A stretch of DNA of 64,000 nt, taken from positions 5,332,001 to 5,396,000 of the forward strand of contig OY970201.1 in NCBI GenBank assembly GCA_963708245.1, read 5' to 3'. This stretch comes from CAVYXK01 sp963708245 (GTDB taxonomy: Bacteria > Pseudomonadota > Alphaproteobacteria > Acetobacterales > Acetobacteraceae). Position numbers and translations under genes: made by a program. Positions within the stretch are counted from its first letter, which is position 1; each line of letters opens with the position of its first letter. The notes under the pieces were generated by a model that made no database searches, had not been told where the DNA came from, and saw only the letters and a list, made by a program, of their open reading frames with translations. Shown piece by piece: positions 41,355-50,448 of the stretch.

Positions 41355-42455
41355 TCACGCACCCGGGTCCTCGTTCCCGTGCAATAGGAAGGTTCTCATC
41401 CGATCGAGTTCGGCCTCGAACGCACGCCGGAAGTCGCGTCCCTTGGGGGTGCATCTCTCATAGCCGACATCGAATTCCAGACGCCCGTCAGTAGCGGCAA
41501 GATTGATCCAGCCGACAACATCGTCACGCCAGAGCATTGGCATGGCATAGTAGCCGCGCTGTCGGCGAGCCGCCGGCGTGTAGCCCTCGAACCGGTACGA
41601 CCAGTCCCAGAAATGCGCGAAGCGTCGGCGATCCCATACCAGGGGATCGAACGGCGCAAGGAACCGCACCTCTGGCGGAAGATCGTCGGACTTCCGAGCC
41701 CGAAGTTCCGCCGGCCAGAGATAGACTTCGCCGTCCACCTCGGCACGCTCCAGCTCGCCGATACTGACGAGCTGCTGCACAACCCCATTCATGCGCCGGA
41801 GGTCGGGCGCACCTCGTCGCAGCAGACCGAATGTTGCACGCAAGCTAGCTTCGGAGATTGGGCTCAGTATCCGCGCGACAAGCAGAACAAGTTCGCGCAT
41901 CCGTTCTTCAGGCGGCAGTGGGTCCGGGTGATCGGCGACCCCATAGACGCGAATCCCATCGCGCCGCCGAACGACCCGAAGCAACCCATAATAATGCAAA
42001 CTCTGCAGTGCTCTCGTTGTCGCCTGCGAGAATCCGCCCCAGCCGTTTATGGCACGTCCCGATCCGAAATGTTTCTCCACGTCACGCGGGTGGACGGTCC
42101 CCCGGTCGCGTACGAACGCCCACACGTCCGCCGCTAGGTCAGTCGGCGTATGGCGTCCGTCCGGGCTCGCCGCGTCGTGCCGCGGCTGTAGCAGCCGAAG
42201 CGTGGCTCGCGGCATAAAGCCATACGCATACAGGTAATCCTCCTCGAGCCAGAGACGAGCGAAGCGGCGATCCAGCTCGCCGACCCGATAATCCTTCACC
42301 CTGTGCCGCAGAATCAGATCCTGCGCGCGGGCCGGAGACCGTATCGGATCCGCCTGCACGAATCCCAGCGACGCAACAGCGCGCCCGAGCGTCGCTGGCG
42401 CGATCAACGAAGCCCGGAGAGCCTGGATGCGGAGCTGTCTAACCGTCAGTGGCAC
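41355..42455 (-). CDS. YcaQ/AlkX-type winged-helix DNA glycosylase (DUF1006/HTH_42)
   Basis: 366 aa. Begins with the family helix LTVRQLRIQALRAS, then LGFVQADPIRSPARAQDLIL, whose Gln34-Ala-Asp36 (QxD) is the presumed catalytic motif of the YcaQ branch; the AlkZ branch has QxQ. Winged-helix repeats follow (DVWAFVRDRGTVHPRDVEKH FG), and FWDWSYRFEGYTPAARRQRG YYAMP near the C-terminus. YcaQ unhooks interstrand DNA crosslinks by base excision. A GTG start at 42455 has no strong Shine-Dalgarno, so the exact start is uncertain. Confidence 0.85.
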   Translation of the reverse strand: MPLTVRQLRIQALRASLIAPATLGRAVASLGFVQADPIRSPARAQDLILRHRVKDYRVGELDRRFARLWLEEDYLYAYGFMPRATLRLLQPRHDAASPDGRHTPTDLAADVWAFVRDRGTVHPRDVEKHFGSGRAINGWGGFSQATTRALQSLHYYGLLRVVRRRDGIRVYGVADHPDPLPPEERMRELVLLVARILSPISEASLRATFGLLRRGAPDLRRMNGVVQQLVSIGELERAEVDGEVYLWPAELRARKSDDLPPEVRFLAPFDPLVWDRRRFAHFWDWSYRFEGYTPAARRQRGYYAMPMLWRDDVVGWINLAATDGRLEFDVGYERCTPKGRDFRRAFEAELDRMRTFLLHGNEDPGA

Positions 42456-42525
42456 GATCTGTCTGGTATCGCCGAGTCATGCGAAAGGAGGGCCTGCATT
42501 GCTTGCAGAAGTGGCGGGAACGCGC

Positions 42526-43572
42526 TTACCGCGCCATCACCTCCTCGGCATATGCGAACAACGCCGGCGTTCCCCCGGTGTGCAGGAACACCACGGTTTC
42601 CCCCGCTCCGATCCGGCCCTTGCGGATCTGATCTATCAGCCCCGCCATCGCCTTCGAGGAATAGACAGGATCGAGGAACACGCCCTCGGTCTCCGCCACC
42701 AGTCGCAGCGCCGCGCGTCCCTCCGGGGTGACCAACCCGTAGCGTTCGCCAATATAGCTCTCGTCGATCTCCACGTCGGACGGTTCGACCCGGGTCGGAA
42801 TGCCCAACAGCTCGGCAGCACCGGTGGCGATCCCGGCGACCTCCGCCGCCCGGTCGCCCGCCCAGCGGATCGGGCAGATTCCAACCAGCCGCGTCGTCCG
42901 GCCCAGTGCCTTCAACCCCAGCACCAGTCCGGCCGGCGTCACATTGGCCGCACAGACGAAAAGCCAGTCCGCCCGGACGCCCGTCCGTTCAAGCTGCTCA
43001 TCCAGCTCCACCGCCGCATTGACGTAGCCGATCGCCGATGCGGCCGAGACCTCTGGGGCGAAGGGCTGGATGACGTACGGCCGGCGACCCTCGCGCCGAA
43101 GCTGCGCGGCCGCCTCTTCCAACAGCGGCTCCAGATCGTGCATGTCATCGAGCTGAACCACCTCCACTTCGGCGCCCATCAGCCGATCGAGCAGCAGGTT
43201 GCCCTGCACCAGCCCGCCCTTCACGCCGTGCACCAGCACCAGCTTTGTCCGCAGCCCGCATTTCGCCGCCGCCGCGGTGATCTGACGGCACCAGTTCGAC
43301 TGCGCGTACGCCCCCACGACAATGGTATCCGGCTCTTGCTTGAGGATGCCGGGAAACAGAAACTCGAGCTGGCGGGTCTTGTTGCCGCCGAAAGCGAGCC
43401 CGGTGAGGTCGTCGCGCTTGATGTAGATGCGTGGACCACCAAGCGCCTGCGTCAGCCGGGGACAGAAGTCGAGCGGCGTTGGCAGGTGCGCGAGCGGTAG
43501 TCGCGGCAGGGTGGCAAGGCGGGCGACAAGTTCATTGCGGCTCAGGGCTGCCGGGGCGGACAGGACGCTCAT
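42526..43572 (-). CDS. D-cysteine desulfhydrase / ACC deaminase-like PLP enzyme
   Basis: 348 aa. Fold type II PLP protein with Lys65 in FGGNKTRQLEFLF as Schiff-base lysine, the N-terminal LPLAHLPTPLDFCPRLTQAL, YIKRDDLTGLAFGG, SNWCRQITAAAAKCGL, and C-terminal VVFLHTGGTPALFAYAE. The group includes D-cysteine desulfhydrase (pyruvate, sulfide and ammonia from D-cysteine) and ACC deaminase; the two are hard to separate by eye. GAGGAG precedes the ATG. Divergent from the dipeptide-type ABC operon (157 bp between starts), so they may share regulation. Confidence 0.88.
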   Translation of the reverse strand: MSVLSAPAALSRNELVARLATLPRLPLAHLPTPLDFCPRLTQALGGPRIYIKRDDLTGLAFGGNKTRQLEFLFPGILKQEPDTIVVGAYAQSNWCRQITAAAAKCGLRTKLVLVHGVKGGLVQGNLLLDRLMGAEVEVVQLDDMHDLEPLLEEAAAQLRREGRRPYVIQPFAPEVSAASAIGYVNAAVELDEQLERTGVRADWLFVCAANVTPAGLVLGLKALGRTTRLVGICPIRWAGDRAAEVAGIATGAAELLGIPTRVEPSDVEIDESYIGERYGLVTPEGRAALRLVAETEGVFLDPVYSSKAMAGLIDQIRKGRIGAGETVVFLHTGGTPALFAYAEEVMAR

Positions 43573-43729
43573 CGCGTGATCTCCTCTGTTTTCCGGTCAC
43601 GACCGTTCCATAAGCCACAAGCGCGCAGTTTACTCAATGCCACCGCCAGTTGCCGGACTGCCTGCAGGTTCCTATGATGCCCCACCGCGCCCAAAGAAGG
43701 CGCCACGCGACACATCACGGAGGCACACG

Positions 43730-45334
43730 ATGACGATTTCTCGACGCGCCGCACTACAGGGCGGCCTCGCGGCGGGCGCGCTTGCGACGGGTTTGCCCCT
43801 GGCCGGGCGTGCCGCGGCGGCATCGGATACAGGCACGCTGCGCGCCGTCATGCAGGGCGATCTGCGCGTGTTCGACCCGATCTGGACCACCGCGAATATC
43901 ACCGCCTATTACGGCGTGATGGTGTACGACACGCTGTTCGCCACCGACGAACAGTTCCGGCCGCAACCACAGATGGTCGGCAAACAGGAGCTATCGGACG
44001 ACAAACGGAGCTACACGTTTGAGCTGCGCGACGGCCTGGGGTGGCAGGACGGTACGCCAGTGACCGCGGCCGACTGCGTCGCCTCGCTGCATCGCTGGAT
44101 GGCACGCAACGGCGGCGGCCAGGTGATGCAGCAGTTCGTCAAGGACATTTCCGCCAAGGACGACAAGACGCTGGTCATTGCACTCAAGGAACCGTTTGGC
44201 CTGGTGCGGGACCTGCTCGCCAGCCAGATCACGCCGCTCTGCTTCATGATGCGCAAGAAGGACGCTGAGACCGATCCCTTCCAGCAAGTCAGCACACGCA
44301 TCGGCTCCGGCCCGTTCCTGTTCAACGAGAAGGACACGCGCCCGGGCAGTCGCTACGTCTTCGACAAGTGGACGAAATACGTGCCGCGGCAGGAGCCGCC
44401 CAACGGGTTGGCGGGCGGCAAGGTCGTGCACCTCGATCAGGTGATCTGGGACAACATCTCCGACGAGCAGACCGCAACGGCAGCGCTGCAGTCGGGCGAG
44501 ATCGACTTCTACGAGCTGCCGTCGATTGATCTTCTGCCCCAGCTTCAGAGCGATCCCAATATTAAAATCGATGTGCTGAACAAGACCGGCAATGTCGGCA
44601 TCGCCCGCCTCAATTGCCTGCATCCGCCATTTGCCTCGGTCGATGCGCGGCGGGCCATGCTGTACCTGCTCAATCAAACAGATTTTCTCAAAGCCACGTT
44701 TGGCAATCCGAAATACTATGAAACCTGTCCGTCTTATTTCGGCTGCGGCACCCCGATGCAGACCGACGCCAACACCGACTGGTTCAAGCAGGGCGTCGAT
44801 CTTGCTAAAGCGAAGCAATTGTTCCAGCAGGCCGGCTATAGCGGCGAGCCGGTGATCGTGCTGGACGCCACCAACATCGCCTTCATGAACAACTCGGCTC
44901 AGCTCATTGCTGGACAGTTGCAGAAGATCGGGGTGAACGCACAGCTCGCGACCAGCGACTGGGGTGGTGTGGTGACCCGCCGCGCAGTGATGGACCCGGA
45001 CGACAAGGGCGGCTGGGACGTCTTCGTCACCTGGGGCAGCGCGTACGCGTTCAGCAACCCGATCGCCCTCAACGCACTCGCCCTGAACGGCAAGCAAGGC
45101 TGGTACGGCTGGCCGAGCGACCCGGATTACGAAAAGCTGCGGATGCAGTGGGCCACTGCATCGGACGATGCAACGCGCAATGCGATCGGCCAGAAGCTCG
45201 CGGTGCTTGGCTGGAACGACGTGCCGGAGGTGATTCTCGGCCAATGGGTCTCGCCCTCGGCAATGCGCAAGAATGTCAACGGCTTCATCGGCGTTCCCGA
45301 GATCATCCCGTTCTGGAACGTGACCAAGACCTGA
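43730..45334 (+). CDS. ABC transporter substrate-binding protein, family 5 (DppA/OppA-like)
   Basis: 534 aa. A Tat-like signal (TISRRAALQGGLAAGALATG) precedes a family 5 peptide/nickel-type binding protein: GDLRVFDPIWTTANITAYYG VMVYDTLFA, YTFELRDGLGWQDGTPVTAA DCVASLHRWM, LVIALKEPFGLV, GSGPFLFNE, DARRAMLYLLNQTDFLKATF GNP. First gene of a five-gene operon encoding a complete importer. GGAGG precedes the ATG. The ligand may be a peptide, an amino-acid derivative or a metal chelate. Confidence 0.93.
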   Translation: MTISRRAALQGGLAAGALATGLPLAGRAAAASDTGTLRAVMQGDLRVFDPIWTTANITAYYGVMVYDTLFATDEQFRPQPQMVGKQELSDDKRSYTFELRDGLGWQDGTPVTAADCVASLHRWMARNGGGQVMQQFVKDISAKDDKTLVIALKEPFGLVRDLLASQITPLCFMMRKKDAETDPFQQVSTRIGSGPFLFNEKDTRPGSRYVFDKWTKYVPRQEPPNGLAGGKVVHLDQVIWDNISDEQTATAALQSGEIDFYELPSIDLLPQLQSDPNIKIDVLNKTGNVGIARLNCLHPPFASVDARRAMLYLLNQTDFLKATFGNPKYYETCPSYFGCGTPMQTDANTDWFKQGVDLAKAKQLFQQAGYSGEPVIVLDATNIAFMNNSAQLIAGQLQKIGVNAQLATSDWGGVVTRRAVMDPDDKGGWDVFVTWGSAYAFSNPIALNALALNGKQGWYGWPSDPDYEKLRMQWATASDDATRNAIGQKLAVLGWNDVPEVILGQWVSPSAMRKNVNGFIGVPEIIPFWNVTKT

Positions 45335-45340
45335 TCCCGC

Positions 45341-46282
45341 ATGGGCGTCTATATCGCGCGCCGGCTGGCCGCCACGCTGCTGGTGATGGCGCTGGTCGGC
45401 GTGTTCATCTTCCTGTTGCTGCACATCGCGCCCGGCGACCCCGCCGCGGTGATCGCCGGCGATAATGCGACGCCGCAGCAGATTGCTGACATCCGCCACC
45501 AGCTCGGGCTTGACCTGCCGTTGCCAGTGCAGTTCAGCCGCTGGGTTTGGCAGTTGCTGCACGGCAATTTCGGCATCTCGATCTTCTCCCAGGCGCCGGT
45601 GCTGACCCTGATCCAGCAGCGCCTGCCGGCAACGATCTCGCTCACCCTGCTCACCATGGGCTTTGCCGCGGTGCTGGCGGTCGGCGCCGGCGTAGTGGCG
45701 GCATGGCGCGCCGGCGGGTTCCTCGATCGCGGGCTGATGGCGTTCTCCGCACTGGGTTTCTCGGTGCCGGTGTTCGTGGTCGGCTATCTGCTGATCTACG
45801 TCTTCGCAATCCGCCTCGCGCTGCTGCCGGTGCAAGGCTATGCGCCGCTTGCGGCCGGCATCTGGCCGTGGCTCAGCCATCTGTTGCTGCCGGCGCTGGC
45901 GCTGGGCATGGCTTATGTGGCGCTGATCGCCCGCATCACGCGGGCCAGCATGCTGGAGGTGCTAGCTGAGGACTATATGCGCACCGCGCGCGCCAAGGGC
46001 GCGTCGGCCTCTTCGATGTTGCTGCACCATGCGCTGCGCAACGCTGGCGTGCCGATCGTCACAGTGATCGGCATCGGCGTTGCGCTGCTGATCAGCGGCG
46101 TGGTGATCACCGAGACCGTGTTCAACATCCCTGGCCTCGGACGGCTGACGGTCGATGCCATCACCAATCGCGACTACCCGATCATCCAGGGGGTCATCGT
46201 GGTGTTCTCCGGCGCATACGTGTTGGTCAATCTCGCGGTCGATCTCGTCTATACAGTGATCGACCCGCGCATCCGTTACTGA
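45341..46282 (+). CDS. Dipeptide/oligopeptide ABC transporter permease (DppB-like)
   Basis: 313 aa, six membrane segments. N-terminal YIARRLAATLLVMALVGVFI FLLLHIAPGDPA and the EAA loop LAEDYMRTARAKGASASSML LHHALRNAGVPIVT are diagnostic of DppB/OppB. The C-terminus ends DLVYTVIDPRIRY, the usual ending. 6 bp after the binding-protein stop; part of the same transcript. Confidence 0.95.
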   Translation: MGVYIARRLAATLLVMALVGVFIFLLLHIAPGDPAAVIAGDNATPQQIADIRHQLGLDLPLPVQFSRWVWQLLHGNFGISIFSQAPVLTLIQQRLPATISLTLLTMGFAAVLAVGAGVVAAWRAGGFLDRGLMAFSALGFSVPVFVVGYLLIYVFAIRLALLPVQGYAPLAAGIWPWLSHLLLPALALGMAYVALIARITRASMLEVLAEDYMRTARAKGASASSMLLHHALRNAGVPIVTVIGIGVALLISGVVITETVFNIPGLGRLTVDAITNRDYPIIQGVIVVFSGAYVLVNLAVDLVYTVIDPRIRY

Positions 46283-46286
46283 AACC

Positions 46287-47159
46287 ATGTCGCAGACAGC
46301 CACGCTTCCGTTCGCTTCTGCGCCGGTCCGAGCCGGCTGGCGCCGCTTCGTGCGCCGCAACCCAACCATCTGCGTGGGCGGGGGCATCATCGCGGTGATG
46401 GTGCTGCTGGCGCTGTTTGCTCCGCTCTATGCCGGCAATCCGTACCTGATGACGCCGATGCACCGGCTGGAGCCGCCCTCGGCCGACGCTTGGTTCGGCA
46501 CCGACAATCTCGGCCGCGACGTGTTCGCCCGCACAATGTACGGCGCGCAAATCTCGTTACTGGTCGGGTTCTCGGTCGGCATCACGGCGATGGTGGGCGG
46601 CCTGATCATCGGGCTGCTCGCAGGATATTATCGGCGGTTCGACAGCATCGTCATGCGCTTGATGGACGGGCTGATGGCGATCCCCAACATCCTGCTGGCG
46701 ATCGCGCTGGTGTCGTTGACGCATGGCGGGGTCGGAATCGTGATCCTGGCAATCGTCATCCCCGAGGTGCCACGCGACGTGCGCCTGGTGCGTGCCGTGG
46801 TGCTGGCGACGCGCGAGCAACCGTTTGTCGAGGCAGCACTCGCCGGCGGTGCGCGCGCCGGCAAGATCCTGCGCAGGCATATCCTGCCCAGCACCATCGC
46901 GCCACTGACCGTGCAAGGCACTTATGTCTGTGCCTCGGCGATCCTGGTCGAGGCCGGGTTGTCGTTCCTCGGCGCCGGCATCCCGCCGAACATCCCGACG
47001 TGGGGGAATATGATCGCCTCTTCGCGGCTCTATCTCGGGATCGCGCCGTGGACGATCTTCTTCCCCGGCTGCGCCATCGCTCTGGTCGTATTGGCGGTGA
47101 ATATGCTGGGCGACGGGTTGCGCGATCGGCTCGATCCGCGACTCGCCCGCAGCCTATGA
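46287..47159 (+). CDS. Dipeptide/oligopeptide ABC transporter permease (DppC-like)
   Basis: 290 aa. The DppC/OppC pattern: an N-terminal cytoplasmic segment and first helix (GGGIIAVMVLLALFAPLYAG NPYL), FGTDNLGRDVFARTMYGAQI SLLVG, the EAA loop VEAALAGGARAGKILRRHIL PSTIAPLTV and C-terminal NMLGDGLRDRLDPRLARSL. Its stop overlaps the next start by 4 nt (ATGA). Confidence 0.95.
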   Translation: MSQTATLPFASAPVRAGWRRFVRRNPTICVGGGIIAVMVLLALFAPLYAGNPYLMTPMHRLEPPSADAWFGTDNLGRDVFARTMYGAQISLLVGFSVGITAMVGGLIIGLLAGYYRRFDSIVMRLMDGLMAIPNILLAIALVSLTHGGVGIVILAIVIPEVPRDVRLVRAVVLATREQPFVEAALAGGARAGKILRRHILPSTIAPLTVQGTYVCASAILVEAGLSFLGAGIPPNIPTWGNMIASSRLYLGIAPWTIFFPGCAIALVVLAVNMLGDGLRDRLDPRLARSL

Positions 47160-48130
47160 GCGACTGGCTGCTGGAGGTCGAATCACTCCGCACACAGTTC
47201 TTTGCAGAGGGCTCGGTCACCCGCGCAGTCGATGACATCAGTTTCGCGATCGCGCCGGGCGAAACACTGGGCCTTGTGGGCGAATCAGGCTGCGGCAAGA
47301 GCGTCACAGCCCTTTCCGTGATGCGTCTCTTGCCGAAGAACGGCCGCGTGGTCGGTGGTGCCGTCCGTTTCGATGGTCGCGACCTGCTGGCGCTGTCGGA
47401 AGCGAAGATGCGGGCGATCCGCGGCAACCGCATCGCTATGATCTTCCAGGAGCCGATGACCAGCCTCAACCCGCTGCACACGATCGGCGAGCAGATCGCC
47501 GAGGCGCTGCGCATCCATGAAGGCGCATCGCGAGCCGCTGCGTTGGCGAGGGCTGCGGAGATGCTGCGTCTTGTGCGTATTCCCGACGCACCACGCCGGT
47601 TGCGCGACTATCCGCACCAGTTCTCCGGCGGGATGCGTCAGCGGGCGATGATCGCGATGGCGCTCGCGTGCTCGCCGCGGCTGCTGATTGCGGACGAACC
47701 GACCACCGCGCTGGATGTGACTATCCAGGCGCAGATCCTGCGGCTGATGCTGGAACTGAAGCAGCGCATCGACGCGGCGATCCTGATGATCACGCACGAC
47801 CTTGGCGTGGTGGCGGAGACCTGCCAGCGGGTGATCGTGATGTATGCCGGCCGAGTGGTGGAAGAGGCGCCGGTCGAGGCGCTGTTCGATTATCCGGCGC
47901 ATCCCTATACGCGCGGGCTGATGGGTTCGATTCCGCGCGGCGCGGATCGGCGCAGGCGACGGCTGGCAGAAATCCCCGGCGTGGTGCCGAACCTTGCCGA
48001 GCCGCTGGTCGGCTGCGCCTTCGCCCCACGCTGCCCGCTGGCGATCGACGCCTGCCGCCGGGCAGCGCCGGAGCTGCGCACGATCGGAGCCGGTCATCGC
48101 GCCGCCTGCATCCGCGCCGAGGCCGCATGA
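47156..48130 (+). CDS. Dipeptide/oligopeptide ABC transporter ATP-binding protein (DppD-like)
   Basis: 324 aa. Walker A GESGCGKSV, Q-loop IFQEPMTSLNPL, signature FSGGMRQRAMIAMAL, Walker B LLIADEPTTALD, H-loop ITHDLGVVAE. The C-terminal oligopeptide-ATPase extension with cysteines (LVGCAFAPRCPLAIDACRRA) is the 4Fe-4S-type cysteine region seen in DppD/OppD. Overlaps both neighbours by 4 nt. Confidence 0.95.
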   Translation: MSDWLLEVESLRTQFFAEGSVTRAVDDISFAIAPGETLGLVGESGCGKSVTALSVMRLLPKNGRVVGGAVRFDGRDLLALSEAKMRAIRGNRIAMIFQEPMTSLNPLHTIGEQIAEALRIHEGASRAAALARAAEMLRLVRIPDAPRRLRDYPHQFSGGMRQRAMIAMALACSPRLLIADEPTTALDVTIQAQILRLMLELKQRIDAAILMITHDLGVVAETCQRVIVMYAGRVVEEAPVEALFDYPAHPYTRGLMGSIPRGADRRRRRLAEIPGVVPNLAEPLVGCAFAPRCPLAIDACRRAAPELRTIGAGHRAACIRAEAA

Positions 48131-49092
48131 CCGAGCCGATCCTGCAGGTGCAGCACCTGTCCAAGAGCTTCCCGGTCACGCGCGGATTCCTGCACCGCAC
48201 CCGCGCCGAGCTGCGCGCGGTGGACGACGTCTCCTTCGACGTGCAGCCCAGCGAGACACTGTGCGTCGTCGGCGAATCGGGATGCGGCAAATCGACCCTC
48301 GGCAAGCTGGTGCTGCGGTTGTTGGAGCCAACGGCGGGACGCGTCCTGATCGAGGGGCAGGACGTGACCGCGCTAAGCGCCGAGGCGATGCGCCCGTTTC
48401 GCCGGCGCGTGCAGATGGTGTTCCAGGACCCGTATGCCTCGCTCAACCCTCGCCTGTCCGCCGCCGAGATCGTCACCGAGCCATTGGAGAATTTCCAGTC
48501 GCTTCGAGCGGCGGATCGGCGCGACCGGGCGGCCGCTTTGCTGGCACGCGTGGGACTGCGGCCGGATATGCTGGATCGCATGCCGTTCGAGTTCTCCGGC
48601 GGGCAGCGCCAGCGGCTCGGCATCGCCCGGGCGCTCTGCCTGCACCCGGCGCTGATCGTCGCCGACGAGCCGGTTTCGGCGCTCGATGTCTCGGTGCAAG
48701 CGCAGGTGCTGAACCTGCTGCTGGACCTGCAAGAAGAATTCGGCCTGGCCTATCTTTTCATTTCCCACGATCTCGGCGTGGTCGAACATATCGGCCAGCG
48801 AATCGCCGTGATGTATCTCGGCCGCATCGTCGAGCTGGCGGACCGCGACGCATTATTCGGTGCGCCGCAGCACCCGTACACCGAGGCGCTGCTGGCCGCC
48901 GCGCCGCTGCCCGACCCGCGGGCGAAGCGCACGCAGCCGATTGTCGAGGGTGAGGTGCCGAGCCCGCTCGACCCGCCGCCCGGCTGCCCGTTCCATCCGC
49001 GCTGCCCTTATGCGGAGCCGCGCTGCCGAACCGAGGTGCCGGCGCTGCGTCGTCTTGCCGACGGGCGGCTGGCGGCGTGCCATTTGCGGTGA
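48127..49092 (+). CDS. Dipeptide/oligopeptide ABC transporter ATP-binding protein (DppF-like)
   Basis: 321 aa. Walker A GESGCGKST, FQDPYASLNPR, signature FSGGQRQRLGIARAL, Walker B LIVADEPVSALD, H-loop ISHDLGVVEH, and the C-terminal cysteine segment GCPFHPRCPYAEPRC. With the DppD-like protein it forms the heterodimeric motor of the importer. Last gene of the operon; an IS630 element begins about 60 bp after its stop. Confidence 0.95.
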   Translation: MTEPILQVQHLSKSFPVTRGFLHRTRAELRAVDDVSFDVQPSETLCVVGESGCGKSTLGKLVLRLLEPTAGRVLIEGQDVTALSAEAMRPFRRRVQMVFQDPYASLNPRLSAAEIVTEPLENFQSLRAADRRDRAAALLARVGLRPDMLDRMPFEFSGGQRQRLGIARALCLHPALIVADEPVSALDVSVQAQVLNLLLDLQEEFGLAYLFISHDLGVVEHIGQRIAVMYLGRIVELADRDALFGAPQHPYTEALLAAAPLPDPRAKRTQPIVEGEVPSPLDPPPGCPFHPRCPYAEPRCRTEVPALRRLADGRLAACHLR

Positions 49093-49153
49093 GCAACGGC
49101 TCCCTTGGGGACGGATTGCAGCGCCCAACGCCGGCCACCCAACTTAGCACAGT

Positions 49154-50337
49154 AATACCAGCCGCCCATAAGTTCGACTCTCCGGGTTGGTTCCCGAATC
49201 GGTGAAACTTCAATTCTGTGCCTGCCGACTGGGTTCACTCAGGGAGCAGGCAAGATGAGCAAGCCGATCGCGGTCACTCGCTTGGATCGATCAGCCGCAG
49301 AGCTGCGCGATCAGGCGGTGGCGACGCAGGAGGGCGCGGTGGTGCGGCGGCGGCTAGGGATTGCCCTGGTGCTGGAAGGGCATTCGCGGGAGGCGGCGGC
49401 GGAGGCGGTCGGCATGGACCGGCAGACGCTGTGTGACTGGATCCACCGCTACAATGCGGGTGGCGTGGACGGCCTGAGCTCGCGCACCAGCCCGGGGCGT
49501 CCTCCGATGCTGAATGGAGCGCAGATGCAGGAGTTGAAGTCGCTGGTGCTCAAGGGTCCCGATCCGGAACGGCACAAGGTTGTGCGATGGCGCTGCATTG
49601 ACCTGCGCGCTGAGATTGCGGCCCGCTGGTCAGTGACGCTGAACGAACGCACGATTGGCAAGCTGCTGCGTCGGCTCGGGCTGACCCGGCTGCAACCGCG
49701 GCCCTATCATCCGAAAAAAGACGCCGCGGCGCAGGAGGTCTTCAAACAAAACTTCACTGTCCTGGTGCAGGAAACGGTGCCGGAGGCGGTGGCGGACAAA
49801 CCGATCGAGGTGTGGTTTCAGGACGAGGCCAGGGTCGGGCAGAAGGGGACGCTGGAATATGTCTGGGCGCTGGTGGGTTCACGCCCTCCTGCGGTGCGCG
49901 ACAACCGTTATGACTCCGCTTACCTGTTCGGAGCGGTCTGTCCGGCCCGCGCGGTCGGCGCGGCGGTCATCATGCCGGCGGCCAACAGCGAGGCAATGAA
50001 CGAGCATCTGGCGGAGATCAGCACCCAGGTCTCTCCCGGCTCACACGCGGTGTTGGTTTGCGACAGTGCTGGTTGGCATCAACGCGGCAAACGGCTGCGC
50101 GTGCCCAACAACATCACGCTGTTGCCGTTGCCACCCTACTCGCCGGAACTCAATCCGATGGAGAACATCTGGGACTACTTGCGCGGCAACAAGCTCAGCA
50201 TGCGCGTGTGGGACAGCTACGAGGCAATCGTGGCTGCGTGTCGGGATGCATGGCATTTTCTGGTCGGCGATCCAGACCGTATCAGGTCGATTTCGCATCG
50301 AGTTTGGGCATGCGTCAATCTTTAAGGCGGCTGGTAT
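49154..50337 (+). mobile_element. IS630-family insertion sequence, apparently complete
   Basis: About 1.18 kb. Left end ATACCAGCCGCC at 49155, right end (minus strand) ATACCAGCCGCC ending near 50337; the outermost 1-2 bp are ambiguous. Contains an intact transposase gene. IS630 elements normally duplicate TA; a clean TA on both sides is not visible here (left flank TA, right flank AA in one alignment), perhaps because the right end abuts another IS-end-like sequence. It lies directly behind the dipeptide transporter operon. Confidence 0.85.
49255..50325 (+). CDS. IS630-family DDE transposase
   Basis: 356 aa in one frame (many IS630 elements need a frameshift; this does not). N-terminal helix-turn-helix (GHSREAAAEAVGMDRQTLCD WIHRYNAGG), a second HTH-like linker region, then the Tc1/mariner-like catalytic core with probable Asp190 (VWFQDEARVGQKG), Asp270 (LVCDSAGWHQRGK) and Glu303 (LNPMENIWDYLRG). 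The C-terminal DPDRIRSI is shared with the remnant at 4335-4730. Confidence 0.94.
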   Translation: MSKPIAVTRLDRSAAELRDQAVATQEGAVVRRRLGIALVLEGHSREAAAEAVGMDRQTLCDWIHRYNAGGVDGLSSRTSPGRPPMLNGAQMQELKSLVLKGPDPERHKVVRWRCIDLRAEIAARWSVTLNERTIGKLLRRLGLTRLQPRPYHPKKDAAAQEVFKQNFTVLVQETVPEAVADKPIEVWFQDEARVGQKGTLEYVWALVGSRPPAVRDNRYDSAYLFGAVCPARAVGAAVIMPAANSEAMNEHLAEISTQVSPGSHAVLVCDSAGWHQRGKRLRVPNNITLLPLPPYSPELNPMENIWDYLRGNKLSMRVWDSYEAIVAACRDAWHFLVGDPDRIRSISHRVWACVNL

Positions 50338-50347
50338 AATACCAGCC
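50329..50347. repeat. 19-bp perfect palindrome at IS630 right boundary
   Basis: GGCTGGTAT, A, ATACCAGCC. The left arm is the IS630 right terminal repeat; the right arm is a second copy of the same IS-end motif in opposite orientation, lying outside the element. Confidence 0.85.
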
Positions 50348-50448
50348 GGCCGCAGGCACGGGATTGAGTCCGTCTGCTGGAAGAGTTCGTAACGGAGTCC
50401 CGACAAGACGCGCGATTCGCTCGCCTTGTAAAGATTCAGCCGATCCTC

